Positions 1 to 7,900 of a DNA stretch of 38,067 nucleotides are shown here, piece by piece (the stretch's first letter is position 1; every line of letters starts with the position of its first letter). The DNA is taken from IMG/VR virus record IMGVR_UViG_3300042508_000157, positions 1 through 38,067 of that record; one strand, given 5' to 3'. The DNA comes from a virus. The notes below the pieces were generated by a model. That model did no database searches and was not told the origin of the DNA. It worked only from the letters and a program-made list of their open reading frames with translations. Position numbers and translations under genes: made by a program.

Positions 1-195
1 TTTCGCGGCCCCGCTTTCGGGCAGCGAGTCGAGCGCCGCCATGACCGTCTTCAGCAGGGCGACGGTGAGCTCGCCAAACTCGGCGACCGTGATGCCGTCG
101 GCTGCGGCCGAGCGGGCCGTTGCGATGAACGCGGCGACCTTGTCGGCCACCGTGTAGAGGTTGCTGGCCACGGTGATCGGTGCAGACGAGATCAT
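1..195 (-). CDS. Partial small phage protein, cut by the window edge
   Basis: The first 65 residues of a protein that continues beyond base 1. It starts with MISSAPITVASNLYTVADK, followed by an alanine-rich helical stretch (about residues 15-60) with no clear membrane segment or known motif. The ATG at 195 overlaps the stop of the preceding gene as ATGA, so it belongs to the same coupled operon. I do not recognise a function. A role near the end of the tail or in lysis is possible from position only. It is real by frame openness and coupling, but its length and C-terminus are unknown. Confidence 0.7.
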   Translation of the reverse strand, partial: MISSAPITVASNLYTVADKVAAFIATARSAAADGITVAEFGELTVALLKTVMAALDSLPESGAAK

Positions 196-689
196 GCCTT
201 CACTCCTACGACGTACAGTTCCACATCAGCCGCGGCGGCTCCGTTGTTCGTGATCGCGATCACCTTGTCGCTCGCCGTGGTCGCGTAGCCCGCCTTCGGG
301 TGCGAGACGTAGAGCACGCCGTCGGGGCCGACCGTCGTCGCGCCGGCCGCGAGGGCCGTCCAGCGGTTCGAGGTCGTGCCACCGACCGACAGGCTCGCCG
401 CCGTCGAGCGGTTCTTCACTAGTAGTGTCTTGACCTTGGCAAGCGACAGCGTCCCGGTGCCGCCCATGATGTTGAGTGAGAGCGCCCGCAGATCGACGGT
501 CGCCGTGCCGCCGGCCGCGATGGTCAGCACGTCTTTGTGGTAGCCGTTCGCCTGGTCGTTGCCCGTGCCGTCGGCCAGCGTGAACGCCAGATTCGCCGTC
601 GCCGTGTCGGTGACGGTGGTCGTGTTCATGTCGTCGATCCACCGCGGGACGATCCGCAGGGAACCGGTGAGCGAGAAACTAGCTGCCAC
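192..689 (-). CDS. Beta-rich phage protein, paralogue of the gene before it
   Basis: A 165-residue protein rich in Thr, Ala, Gly and Val, with alternating polar and hydrophobic stretches typical of a beta-sandwich. Its plan matches the preceding 177-residue protein: an N-terminal stretch beginning MA, a central segment ending in a conserved LLV, and a C-terminal strand pattern (IAITNNGAAAADVELYVVG here, IRIANPNASAVTYELYLFG in the other). The two overlap by 11 bases. This looks like an old tandem duplication of a virion surface or decoration domain. The role is inferred from fold style and place only; no family is recognised. There is no signal peptide. Confidence 0.7.
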   Translation of the reverse strand: MAASFSLTGSLRIVPRWIDDMNTTTVTDTATANLAFTLADGTGNDQANGYHKDVLTIAAGGTATVDLRALSLNIMGGTGTLSLAKVKTLLVKNRSTAASLSVGGTTSNRWTALAAGATTVGPDGVLYVSHPKAGYATTASDKVIAITNNGAAAADVELYVVGVKA

Positions 690-1212
690 TGCCGCTGCCT
701 CCCGCTGCCGTCGAGGTGCCGAACAAATACAGTTCGTAGGTGACCGCCGACGCGTTGGGATTCGCGATGCGGATCACGCTGTTGGCCTCGGTGACCTCCC
801 ACGAGTCGGTCTGATTCACGGAAAACCACTCCGAGCCGGGGCCAACCTCGGCCGCGTAGACGACCGTCGGCCGCCCGGGGTCCACGCCCACCAGGAGCCG
901 ACGCCCCGGCGTCGTCGTGGTGTTCGCCACGCGGATGGCCCGCAGCTGCCGGAAGGTGAATGGCACCGTCACTCCGAGCGATTGCTGCGTGAGGTTGAGC
1001 AGGTCGAACGACTCGATGGTGTTGGCCGGGATCGTGCGAGCGTCGGCAAACACAAGGTCCGCCTCGCCCGGCCCGTCGCCGTCGGTGATCGCGTAGGTGC
1101 CAGACACGGTCTTGCGGTTCGTGATCGACCCGACCTCTTGCGTGTCGAGGCGCGTCCACGAGAGCGTCGTGCGGATCGTGCCGGTCAGTGCGTCGGTCAA
1201 AGACTCAGCCAT
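679..1212 (-). CDS. Beta-rich phage protein, paralogue of the gene after it
   Basis: A 177-residue protein with predicted beta strands and a Gly/Ser-rich tail (AAGGSGSGS) that overlaps the next start. It has the same architecture as the 165-residue neighbour, with shared features LLVGVDPGRP / LLVKNRSTA and the closing YELYLFG / VELYVVG. Its ATG overlaps the end of the upstream 79-residue gene by 8 bases. Paralogous pairs like this often decorate virions or form neck or tail whiskers, but nothing in the sequence fixes the role. It lies after the tail-tip genes, in a block that also has enzymes, so it could equally be a non-structural protein. Confidence 0.7.
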   Translation of the reverse strand: MAESLTDALTGTIRTTLSWTRLDTQEVGSITNRKTVSGTYAITDGDGPGEADLVFADARTIPANTIESFDLLNLTQQSLGVTVPFTFRQLRAIRVANTTTTPGRRLLVGVDPGRPTVVYAAEVGPGSEWFSVNQTDSWEVTEANSVIRIANPNASAVTYELYLFGTSTAAGGSGSGS

Positions 1213-1444
1213 TGACGAGCCCCGCGTTGATGGCCTGGAGGAGGGCGGCCGGCTTTACGCCCGCCCTGAACGCCGCCAATTCGATGTCAGCCTTGGAATG
1301 CTTGGCGGGTCGCTTGCTCGTCACCTTGCCCCAGAACTGCTGCTGTGGCGTGTAGTTCGCCGCAATCGACGTGATGTCGCCCGGGGCCGCGATCGGCTCG
1401 CGGCCGTCTGCACCGCCTCGGCGAAAGTGGGCGTGAGCGATCAC
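1205..1444 (-). CDS. Small phage protein of unknown function
   Basis: A 79-residue protein starting at a GTG. The C-terminal half (AFRAGVKPAALLQAINAGLVNG) looks like a helix-turn-helix or small helical domain; the middle is basic (TSKRPAKHSK). No good Shine-Dalgarno sequence stands before the GTG; instead a -10-like GACCCT ends 6 bases upstream, as in the phage promoter family described elsewhere in this list. The end overlaps the next gene by 8 bases. The function is not recognised. Confidence 0.55.
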   Translation of the reverse strand: MIAHAHFRRGGADGREPIAAPGDITSIAANYTPQQQFWGKVTSKRPAKHSKADIELAAFRAGVKPAALLQAINAGLVNG

Positions 1445-1485
1445 GCCCCTAGGGTCGCCGCCAGAGGGGGCAAAACGGAGGGGCT
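1445..1485 (-). promoter_or_regulatory. Weak fifth copy of the ACCCCCTGCGG-type promoter
   Basis: On the minus strand AGCCCCTCCGT (1485-1475) matches 8 of 11 bases of the ACCCCCTGCGG box. It is followed after 18 bases by GACCCT (1456-1451), then 6 bases (AGGGGC) and the GTG start at 1444. The -10 part closely resembles that of the copy at 4860-4900 (TACCCTAGCGGC then ATG). The upstream box overlaps the stop codon of the preceding gene. This is weaker than the other four copies and could be chance. Confidence 0.35.
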
Positions 1486-2236
1486 ATGGACGGCGACACT
1501 CGGCTCGGCAGGCGGCGTAGCCGGCAGCGTCGATGTCGTTATCGGGATGGTCGTCGGGGCCTCTGCTGCGAGCGATCTTGTCCAGCTGCATGATCGTCGC
1601 CCAGTCCTCGGGCCGGAAGTTTGTTCCGAAGGCGGCGTTGACCAGAGCGACCGTGATCTTGAAGTGCTCGAGCGGCGGCCCGTACTTCTGGCGGCGGTCG
1701 CGGACGGCGGCGGCGGCATCGAGGAGCAGCCGCTCCGACGGGCTCACGTCGTCTGGCGTGACTGCCTTCCAGCCGAGCGGGGCGACGAACGTATTGCCGC
1801 GAGCGGGCGACTCGTTCAGCAGGCTATCGCCACGCAGTCGCTGCCCTTCGAGCTCGCGGTGCCCACGCAGAATCCAGTCGTCGGGAATGCTGGGCGTGTC
1901 AGAGTCGGCGGCGTCGCTGGGCACCGGATCGACGGTCGTGTCGAAGCACCGGGCCGCGGCCTCCTGTGCCGGCTTGCATCCGGCCAAAGAAGCGGCCATC
2001 GGCGTGTAGCCGCGATGCTTCGGATCGGCAGGGTCGGTCGCTTCCATGCGAGCGGCAACGGCCTCGCGAAGAGATTGGTTGTCGGCTTCTAGGCGGTCGA
2101 ATGCTGCGGTCATAGCTTCCCTTTCGTGGATCAATCGAATGACATCGGCGGCGAGCGTGCCGCTTGTGCCCGTGTAAGCACCAGAGAATCGGCGAGCGCG
2201 GTGCTCTGCTGCCGTTATGTAGTCAGCGTCAAGCAC
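1484..2236 (-). CDS. DUF6378-like phage protein
   Basis: About 250 residues. I chose the GTG at 2236 because the frame is protein-like from there (LDADYITAAEHRARRF) and it overlaps the stop of the phosphoesterase gene by 8 bases; an ATG at 2112 is a shorter alternative. The N-terminal third is helical with a probable coiled coil (DRLEADNQSLREAVAARME). The C-terminal part (AAAAVRDRRQKYGPPLEHF, then FRPEDWATIMQLDKIARSR and the final DIDAAGYAACRAE) fits the DUF6378 family of phage proteins, an all-helical domain of unknown function. The aspartate-rich C-terminal helices resemble nucleotide-handling all-alpha folds such as MazG, but that is only a suggestion. Confidence 0.75.
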   Translation of the reverse strand: MLDADYITAAEHRARRFSGAYTGTSGTLAADVIRLIHEREAMTAAFDRLEADNQSLREAVAARMEATDPADPKHRGYTPMAASLAGCKPAQEAAARCFDTTVDPVPSDAADSDTPSIPDDWILRGHRELEGQRLRGDSLLNESPARGNTFVAPLGWKAVTPDDVSPSERLLLDAAAAVRDRRQKYGPPLEHFKITVALVNAAFGTNFRPEDWATIMQLDKIARSRGPDDHPDNDIDAAGYAACRAECRRP

Positions 2237-3428
2237 GAGCGGCACCAGCGACGAGCATGCCGGCGAGTCCGCCGCCGGGGGCGTAGAACCACGTCTCCAT
2301 CGCCTGCCGTGATCCGAGGTAGCCTTCCTGCGAATGCCAGTCATCGGGCGGGCACAGAGCCGGTGCGATCCGCACGACCACGCCGTCAACCGTGTCGATG
2401 CCGTCCGTGTCGATCACTCGCCGCATGCGCGCCGCTTGCTTGTGAAGGTGGCCCGTGTGGAACTCGCGGTAGCGGCAGCGGCTCCAGGCGTCGGGCACTT
2501 CAAGGGCCATGAGCGACGGCAGTTTCCCGCGGGCCTTGTCGCCGTGAGCGAAGCCGATGAGGTTTCCGGCGTGCTCCAGGTACTGCCGGTGCGTGTAGGT
2601 TTCGTGGATCGTCACCCGCTTGTCGGCCTTGAAGTGCGTCGCCAGTAGCAGGCGAAACCACGCGGTCATCGTCTCATCGTGATTGCCCGGGACGCAGACG
2701 ACATCGGTCGGGCAGGTCTCCGCAGACCGATCGACGAGGTAGGTCGCCGCGGCCGTCCCAGTCTCGATCATCTTTTCGAGGCGGCCGTCACGCTCCAACT
2801 GCGTGCCGCGCGTCGTCTTCGCGTCGGGCGTGTCGTAGTGATACACGTCGCCAAGGAAGGCGATCGTCCGCCGGGCCGGCTCTTGCCGGTCGCCAGCGTC
2901 GATGAGCCGTAGCCCGGCGTCTCGCACCAGGCGGTCGGCATGATCAAGGTCGTAGTCGTCGCCGCCCGTCGTCTTGCCCCATGCGTATTTGCCGAAGTGC
3001 GGATCTGCGACAACGAGCACCTGCCAGACGCCGTCGCGTTTGGCCTTTGCCGCCTTCGCCCTGGGCTTGCCGATGCGGCCCGAGGCGGCAGCCCCGGCGA
3101 TCATCGCCTCGACCGCCTCGCGGATGCCCGGCCCGGCTTTCGGGCGTAGCCGAACGTGCACGCGGTGTAGCTCAGTGACAACCGGCTCGCCCGTCTCGCG
3201 GTCTGCGGTCAAGCCCTCCCACTTGGTCGCCTCGCTGGTGGCGATCTCGAAGCGGGTCATATCGGCCTCGATGTGCCGCAGCAGATCCTCGACGGTGCGG
3301 ATGCGAGCCGAGACGCTCTTCACCTCCAGGCCGTCGGGGGTTTCCTTTTTGGAAACCTCCTCGATGGTCAAGCCTTTGTCGCCGTTGATCTGGGCAGCAA
3401 CCTCAGCGACTACGCTCTTTCGAGCCAT
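2229..3428 (-). CDS. Calcineurin-like metallophosphoesterase
   Basis: A 399-residue protein; the start ATG at 3428 follows a GGGGGTGC stretch and overlaps the previous gene by 19 bases. The N-terminal ~130 residues are a helical, Lys/Arg-rich region without a known motif. From about residue 136 the metallophosphoesterase motifs appear in order: DPHFG (D142, H144), GDVYHYD (193-199), PGNHDE (247-252), HGD (295-297) and GHLH (326-329). These provide the two-metal site that hydrolyses phosphoester bonds. Phage members of this family are often annotated as DNA-repair or SbcD-like nucleases. The real substrate here is not visible. The cytoplasmic location is inferred from the lack of a signal peptide. 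Confidence 0.85.
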   Translation of the reverse strand: MARKSVVAEVAAQINGDKGLTIEEVSKKETPDGLEVKSVSARIRTVEDLLRHIEADMTRFEIATSEATKWEGLTADRETGEPVVTELHRVHVRLRPKAGPGIREAVEAMIAGAAASGRIGKPRAKAAKAKRDGVWQVLVVADPHFGKYAWGKTTGGDDYDLDHADRLVRDAGLRLIDAGDRQEPARRTIAFLGDVYHYDTPDAKTTRGTQLERDGRLEKMIETGTAAATYLVDRSAETCPTDVVCVPGNHDETMTAWFRLLLATHFKADKRVTIHETYTHRQYLEHAGNLIGFAHGDKARGKLPSLMALEVPDAWSRCRYREFHTGHLHKQAARMRRVIDTDGIDTVDGVVVRIAPALCPPDDWHSQEGYLGSRQAMETWFYAPGGGLAGMLVAGAARA

Positions 3429-3661
3429 GCGAGCACCCCCTGAAATTGGACGGCTGCAATGCCGCGATCTTTCAGCGTCCGTGCAATCGCCTCGGCCGCC
3501 GGCTTCTTTTGCTTGCCGAACCGGCCCGCGAGGTAGGCGTCTTTGATCTGCCGCAGCGTGTCGGCGTGCTCGGGGGCGATCCGCTGATACCACGCCTGTG
3601 GCTGCCGCTCGCTAATGTTGCCGAGCACCTCGTCGATGATGTCGCCTTTGGCCTTGCCCAT
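3410..3661 (-). CDS. Small helical, possibly DNA-binding phage protein
   Basis: An 83-residue basic, helical protein (AWYQRIAPEHADTLRQIKDA, then a KKPAAEAIARTLKDRGIAA segment ending in AWLERA). The second half reads like a helix-turn-helix, with a putative recognition region around KDRGIAAVQFQGVLAWL. It has a strong Shine-Dalgarno (GAGGAGTG) before the ATG at 3661. It is sandwiched between a metallopeptidase-like gene and a phosphoesterase that it overlaps by 19 bases, so the three are probably co-translated. The family is not recognised; a small regulator or a partner of the phosphoesterase are both possible. Confidence 0.7.
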   Translation of the reverse strand: MGKAKGDIIDEVLGNISERQPQAWYQRIAPEHADTLRQIKDAYLAGRFGKQKKPAAEAIARTLKDRGIAAVQFQGVLAWLERA

Positions 3662-3664
3662 GCG

Positions 3665-3952
3665 TCACTCCTCGTGGTCATCGGGCTGTCGGAACCCCTC
3701 GGCATCGAGCACGCCCGACAGGGTCTCGGAAAACTCCGCGACGGCTTCCTCGCTCAGGTCTGGCCACCGGGCGTGTATCAACTCATGAAGCAGGGTATCT
3801 AAGAGGTCAACGCCGTGGAGCGTGTCGGCGATGCGGATCGTCTTGGCGTTGTAGTCGCACTGGCCGTCGTCGTTGCGGAGTCGCTTGCGGAGGATCTTCC
3901 ACCGTTGCTCGCCCACGTAGACGGTCCGCTGCTTGCGTTGGCGGCGAGGCAT
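3665..3952 (-). CDS. Minimal HExxH metallopeptidase-like protein
   Basis: A 95-residue protein with the zinc-protease signature HELIH (about residues 56-60) in LLDTLLHELIHARWPDLSEE, followed by a Glu about 7-9 residues later that could be a third ligand (SEEAVAEFSE). The N-terminus is basic (PRRQRKQR). This is far shorter than SprT-type proteins, so it is a minimal gluzincin-like domain as found in small phage peptidase-like genes. The ATG at 3952 sits 4 bases after the stop of the glycosyltransferase. The likely role is cleavage of a protein in the infected cell or in the virion, but activity and target are inference. Confidence 0.75.
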   Translation of the reverse strand: MPRRQRKQRTVYVGEQRWKILRKRLRNDDGQCDYNAKTIRIADTLHGVDLLDTLLHELIHARWPDLSEEAVAEFSETLSGVLDAEGFRQPDDHEE

Positions 3953-3956
3953 CGCG

Positions 3957-4859
3957 CTACCCTGCGAGCCGGCGGTCGTATTCGGCCTTGGCGTCCGGTG
4001 CGAACCGGCGATTGATCAGCGACTTGATGATCGCACCGCCAGCAATCTCGGCCTTCGCTTGGCATGCGTGCTGGAAGACGAGGTTGCCGTCGCTGTCGTG
4101 CTGGCAGATCGCTGGGTGACGCCAGACGGGATTCCGGGGCGGCAGGTGGTAGCGGTGACCGCAGAGGTGCCACGCGAGGAGGAACGTGTCCTTGTCGCCG
4201 TAGACGAACTGGTAAACCTCGTCGCTCCAGTCGTTCAGGCAGAGGGCCACGTCGAGAGCCTGGAAGTGCCGGCGGCGATCCACGAGGATCTGCCCCGACT
4301 CGAACGGCCTCGCCCCGGGCACGGGCTCCAGGCCCACGGCCCGCCACGCACCCTCGGGCACCCACTGGCCACGCTCGCGGCTCGGCGGCAGGTCGGGCCA
4401 AAACATCGCGCCGGCCCGCTCGTAGGCCTTGTCGTGGAAGAGGTAGGTCGGGTCGGTCGCCGGCACGTTGTCGGCGTCGATCAGCATGGCCTCGGCAAAG
4501 CACGTGTGAGCGAGGGCGAACGACTTGAGCCACCACCCCGAGTGCTGGGCGGATCGGCCCGCCACGGCCCGCGTAGCGATCCCACGCTCGCGACAGAACT
4601 GGCCCACATCCACCAGCCGCACGCCGGGCTCGGGGGCGAACACGCCACGGATCGCGGCGGGCATCTCGTGCGAGAAGTGCCAGAGCTCGACGGGCAGCCG
4701 GCAGCCGAGGCCACGGAGGGCGGTGATCAGGTGGAATGCAAGCCGGCTGTAGAGATCGCCGCCGGCCACGATGACCACGCCGCGGAGCTCGCGGATCGGC
4801 GGCACCAGGAGCGGCGGGTGGTCGAGCCGGTCGGCGAGGGCCAGGCGAAAGGGGGACAT
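3957..4859 (-). CDS. GT71-like (MNN1-type) glycosyltransferase
   Basis: A 300-residue protein resembling the mannosyltransferase GT71/MNN1 family: a Rossmann-like start (GVVIVAGGDLYSRLA), VELWHFSHEMP (57-67), the WWLKSFALAHTCF helix, then the DxD-like metal and sugar-nucleotide motif LIDADNVP (126-133; D128, D130). A later FESGQILVDRRRHFQAL and YGDKDTFLLAW match the acceptor-side motifs of the family. There is no signal peptide or membrane anchor, unlike eukaryotic members, so it should act in the cytoplasm. It is transcribed from its own promoter-like element and lies after the tail-tip genes. It probably glycosylates a virion protein or modifies a host surface glycan; the sugar donor cannot be read from the sequence. 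Confidence 0.8.
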   Translation of the reverse strand: MSPFRLALADRLDHPPLLVPPIRELRGVVIVAGGDLYSRLAFHLITALRGLGCRLPVELWHFSHEMPAAIRGVFAPEPGVRLVDVGQFCRERGIATRAVAGRSAQHSGWWLKSFALAHTCFAEAMLIDADNVPATDPTYLFHDKAYERAGAMFWPDLPPSRERGQWVPEGAWRAVGLEPVPGARPFESGQILVDRRRHFQALDVALCLNDWSDEVYQFVYGDKDTFLLAWHLCGHRYHLPPRNPVWRHPAICQHDSDGNLVFQHACQAKAEIAGGAIIKSLINRRFAPDAKAEYDRRLAG

Positions 4860-4900
4860 GCCGCTAGGGTACGGGGCCTGTCGAGCCGGCCGCAGGGGGT
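4860..4900 (-). promoter_or_regulatory. ACCCCCTGCGG-type phage promoter before the GT71-like gene
   Basis: On the minus strand ACCCCCTGCGG (4900-4890) is followed by 18 bases and TACCCT (4871-4866), then AGCGGC and the ATG at 4859. The start has no Shine-Dalgarno sequence. The expected transcription start is at or next to the A of the ATG, so the message may be leaderless. Three other near-identical arrangements exist in the window (14576-14619, 18422-18464, 28832-28874). Confidence 0.6.
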
Positions 4901-4907
4901 GGCTGGC

Positions 4908-7900
4908 TCAGGTCTTCCGAATCCGCCAATACCACGTCCGCGTGCCGTCTGGGATTCCGGACGCCCGAACCATCACGTCCTCGCCTTCCGCCAGCTGCTC
5001 CTCTTGGAACTTGTTGAGCACGAGCACGTCGGAGATGTCGGCGCAAAACTGGTGCGTGACACTGCGAGAATCGGCCTCCGTGGCGTCTTCAAGCTTTTGC
5101 CATGCGGCGAGGCCGCCAAGCAGTGCAAACCCTTGCTTGTACGGTGACTGCCGCTCGTACTCGCCTGGGTCGGACGAAGCGCCGCCAATGAACGCCCCTC
5201 CGTTGGTTGTGCCTCGCGACGCAATCCAGTTTGGACCTAACTGGCCCTGCAATAAAGCATCGTCTTCGTACTCGTACAACTCAGCCCAATTCGCGTCTCC
5301 GCTTACCGTAGCGAAAAGCTGCGGCTCTAGCTGCCAATCCACGTAATCGACATCGGCTCGCAATGTGACGCGCACCGAGATCGCCAGCGACAGATCACCA
5401 AGCGTCGTTGTCTTGAGTGCCGGATACGTGCGATGATCTCGCCACGCAGACAAACACGCTTGTAGGCCCGTCTGCGTAATCGCTCCGCCCGACAACTGCC
5501 GGACGACGCCGCTATCTTCGTGGCGAATTACAGACCAGTCATCAGGCCACACTTCCGGCGGGCGACGATAGAGCCACCAGGGAATTAGCTTTCCAATCGT
5601 TGACGGCGCATGAAAACTGCCCCCCGCATATCTGTCGCCTGGCAGGAATTCAATTTCTTCAGGATCGTAAAAGCCGCCAACAGGTCCGTTTACTATTGTG
5701 CCGTCGGCTCGTTGCACGTCCGGCATAGCGGCCAGCATCGGCTCCCACTCCAATACCTCGGCTTGCGAATACATCTTGTTCTCAAACGTGTATCGCACGC
5801 GATACCACTCGCCCTCATAGTCGCCGCTCGTCCGCACCGCGTCGGGCGGGCGCGAAACGGCTTCGCGGATTGGCAGTTCGGCCCCGCGCACCGACTCGAC
5901 GGCCATCCAGACGTTCTGCGGTAGCGTCTCGCCCTGGAGCGTCTTGGCAAACGAGATCGGCCCACCGTCTTTGGCGAGGAGTATTGCGGCCGTGGTTGTT
6001 GCTGGACTTGCTTCGCTATTGGTCGGAACGACGGAAAAGTCGCCGACGTTGCCGTAATCCGTCTTCGTAAAATCGGCCTCGGCATTGCCCTGGTACGCGA
6101 CGAGCTCAACCTCAAAGCCGTCGATGTCCTCGTCGCAGCGGATCGCGGAAGCGTGTAGTTGGGCCGCCGACGGCGCGACGCACGCCGAAAGGCTGGCCGG
6201 CGGGCAGGGATCGATTGTGGTCGTCAGCCCGAAATACGAATGCCCAGGAGGCGGCGACGTAAGCGGCGGCACGCCCGGCACGTAGCCGTCGCGGATCAGT
6301 CGCGGCGAATACTCGCCGATTGTCACAGGAACGGTCACGGTCGCAGACGCCGATACGGTGGACAGCTTTTTGGAGGCATTCTCAAAGGCAGTCTTGCCGA
6401 GCGTCACTGTCCCGGAGAGGCTTGCCACTCGCCCGATGGCATACGGCCCGGTCGTCGAGCTCGTGTCGATGAGCCGCGGCCACCCGCTTTCGTCGGCCAT
6501 CAGCCACGACGTTCGAGCCGCAAGCACGCACGGCTCTGGATCGTAGGGAAACCCGGCTAGGTCTACCGGCGGATCGCCCTCCTCTAGGTCGTGATACCCG
6601 ACAGGACCGGTGCTCACGCCGAGGGCTCGCCCCCAGTACGAACGCTTGGTCTGCTCTGGATCTTCAGGGTCCGGGTAGACGTAGATCGCTTTGACTTGCC
6701 CCGGCTGAGGGCGGCGATCAATCGACGAGAGTTCAATGGTCACAATGTCGTCGGTGAATACATCGCCTGCCGGGTCGTACGTAAGCACCAAGAACATTCG
6801 CTCTTCTTGAGCGGCGGTCGGCACCGTGACCTTCCACTCCCGGCTGCCGTCGCCAACTGCCTCGACCTCAATGCCATCCACGTCTTCCTGCGTGCCGTCG
6901 GGCAGCCATTTCGTGAGCGTGAACTGGCCGACATCGACGCCTTCTGGGTCAATCTTGCGATCAAACGTCAGCGTGACAGACGACACCTTTTCTGACTGCC
7001 TTCGCGCCCGCCAGTATTCGCACGTCTGCAGGCCAACGTCCGTAAGCGTTGCCACTGCGCCGCGATGGTTGTCGGCGGGGATTTGGTGCGACTTCCATGG
7101 CACCGCTGGAATACCGAGCGGGGCGTTTCCAGCCTCGTCGCTCGTCGCCAAAACACCGATATTCCATTCCGCGAGAAACGCCAGGCTGAAATAGGGACTG
7201 AGTGTGTAATCCCCCGGCCCTGAGATGTACGCTCCGCTGGCCGCATCGCGGAATGCAATCCGACTACTCGGCCTCGCAAAAAATCCATTTGCCCGCTCGT
7301 CTGGCTCGCACAGGTATTGCTTGCCGGTGACGTTATATCCCGGGCGCTTGCCAGATAGCGGCTCAGTGGAGACAACACGGCCGGCTGGAAGATATTTCGG
7401 CTGGCCAAAAAAATCGAGCTCCCAGAACAGATCGTTTGGGACCGTGTATCCAACGGCCGGTTTCGTGATGTCGCGAATAAAAGACGAATAGGCCTTATGG
7501 AACCCGGGGTTCCATCGCCTGAAGTCTGGGCCTGAGCCTTCCCATGGATCCTCGGCAGGCACCGTCACGACGAGATACGAGCCCTCGGCCTTGGTTGCCG
7601 CATTGATTGCCTCTTGCGTCGGATTGACTGCCGTAAGCACTTCGACGCCGTCGCGATAGTAGGTCGCGTGAGACTTCGCCGCGTCCTGGCCGTTGTATGA
7701 CGAAGGAATCGAAGCAGGCCCGCGGCTCGCAAATGCAGTGCAAAAGCCATTCGCCGGAATCTCCTCCGCCGTGCCGCTCGCCAGGCACACAATCCCAACG
7801 TCGAGGCCGGCTGGAGTGCTGAAGCCGGAATAGATGTGGCCGGCGACGATCAGCATCGTCTGGCCTTGAAACTCCAACGACCTTTTAGGGTCAAAACCTT

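Noticed and set aside
3933-5147. Long plus-strand open frame of about 400 codons
   Set aside because: It runs antisense to the GT71-like and tail-tip genes and comes from the GC-rich third codon positions. Its composition is Arg/Pro/Gly-rich without any domain.
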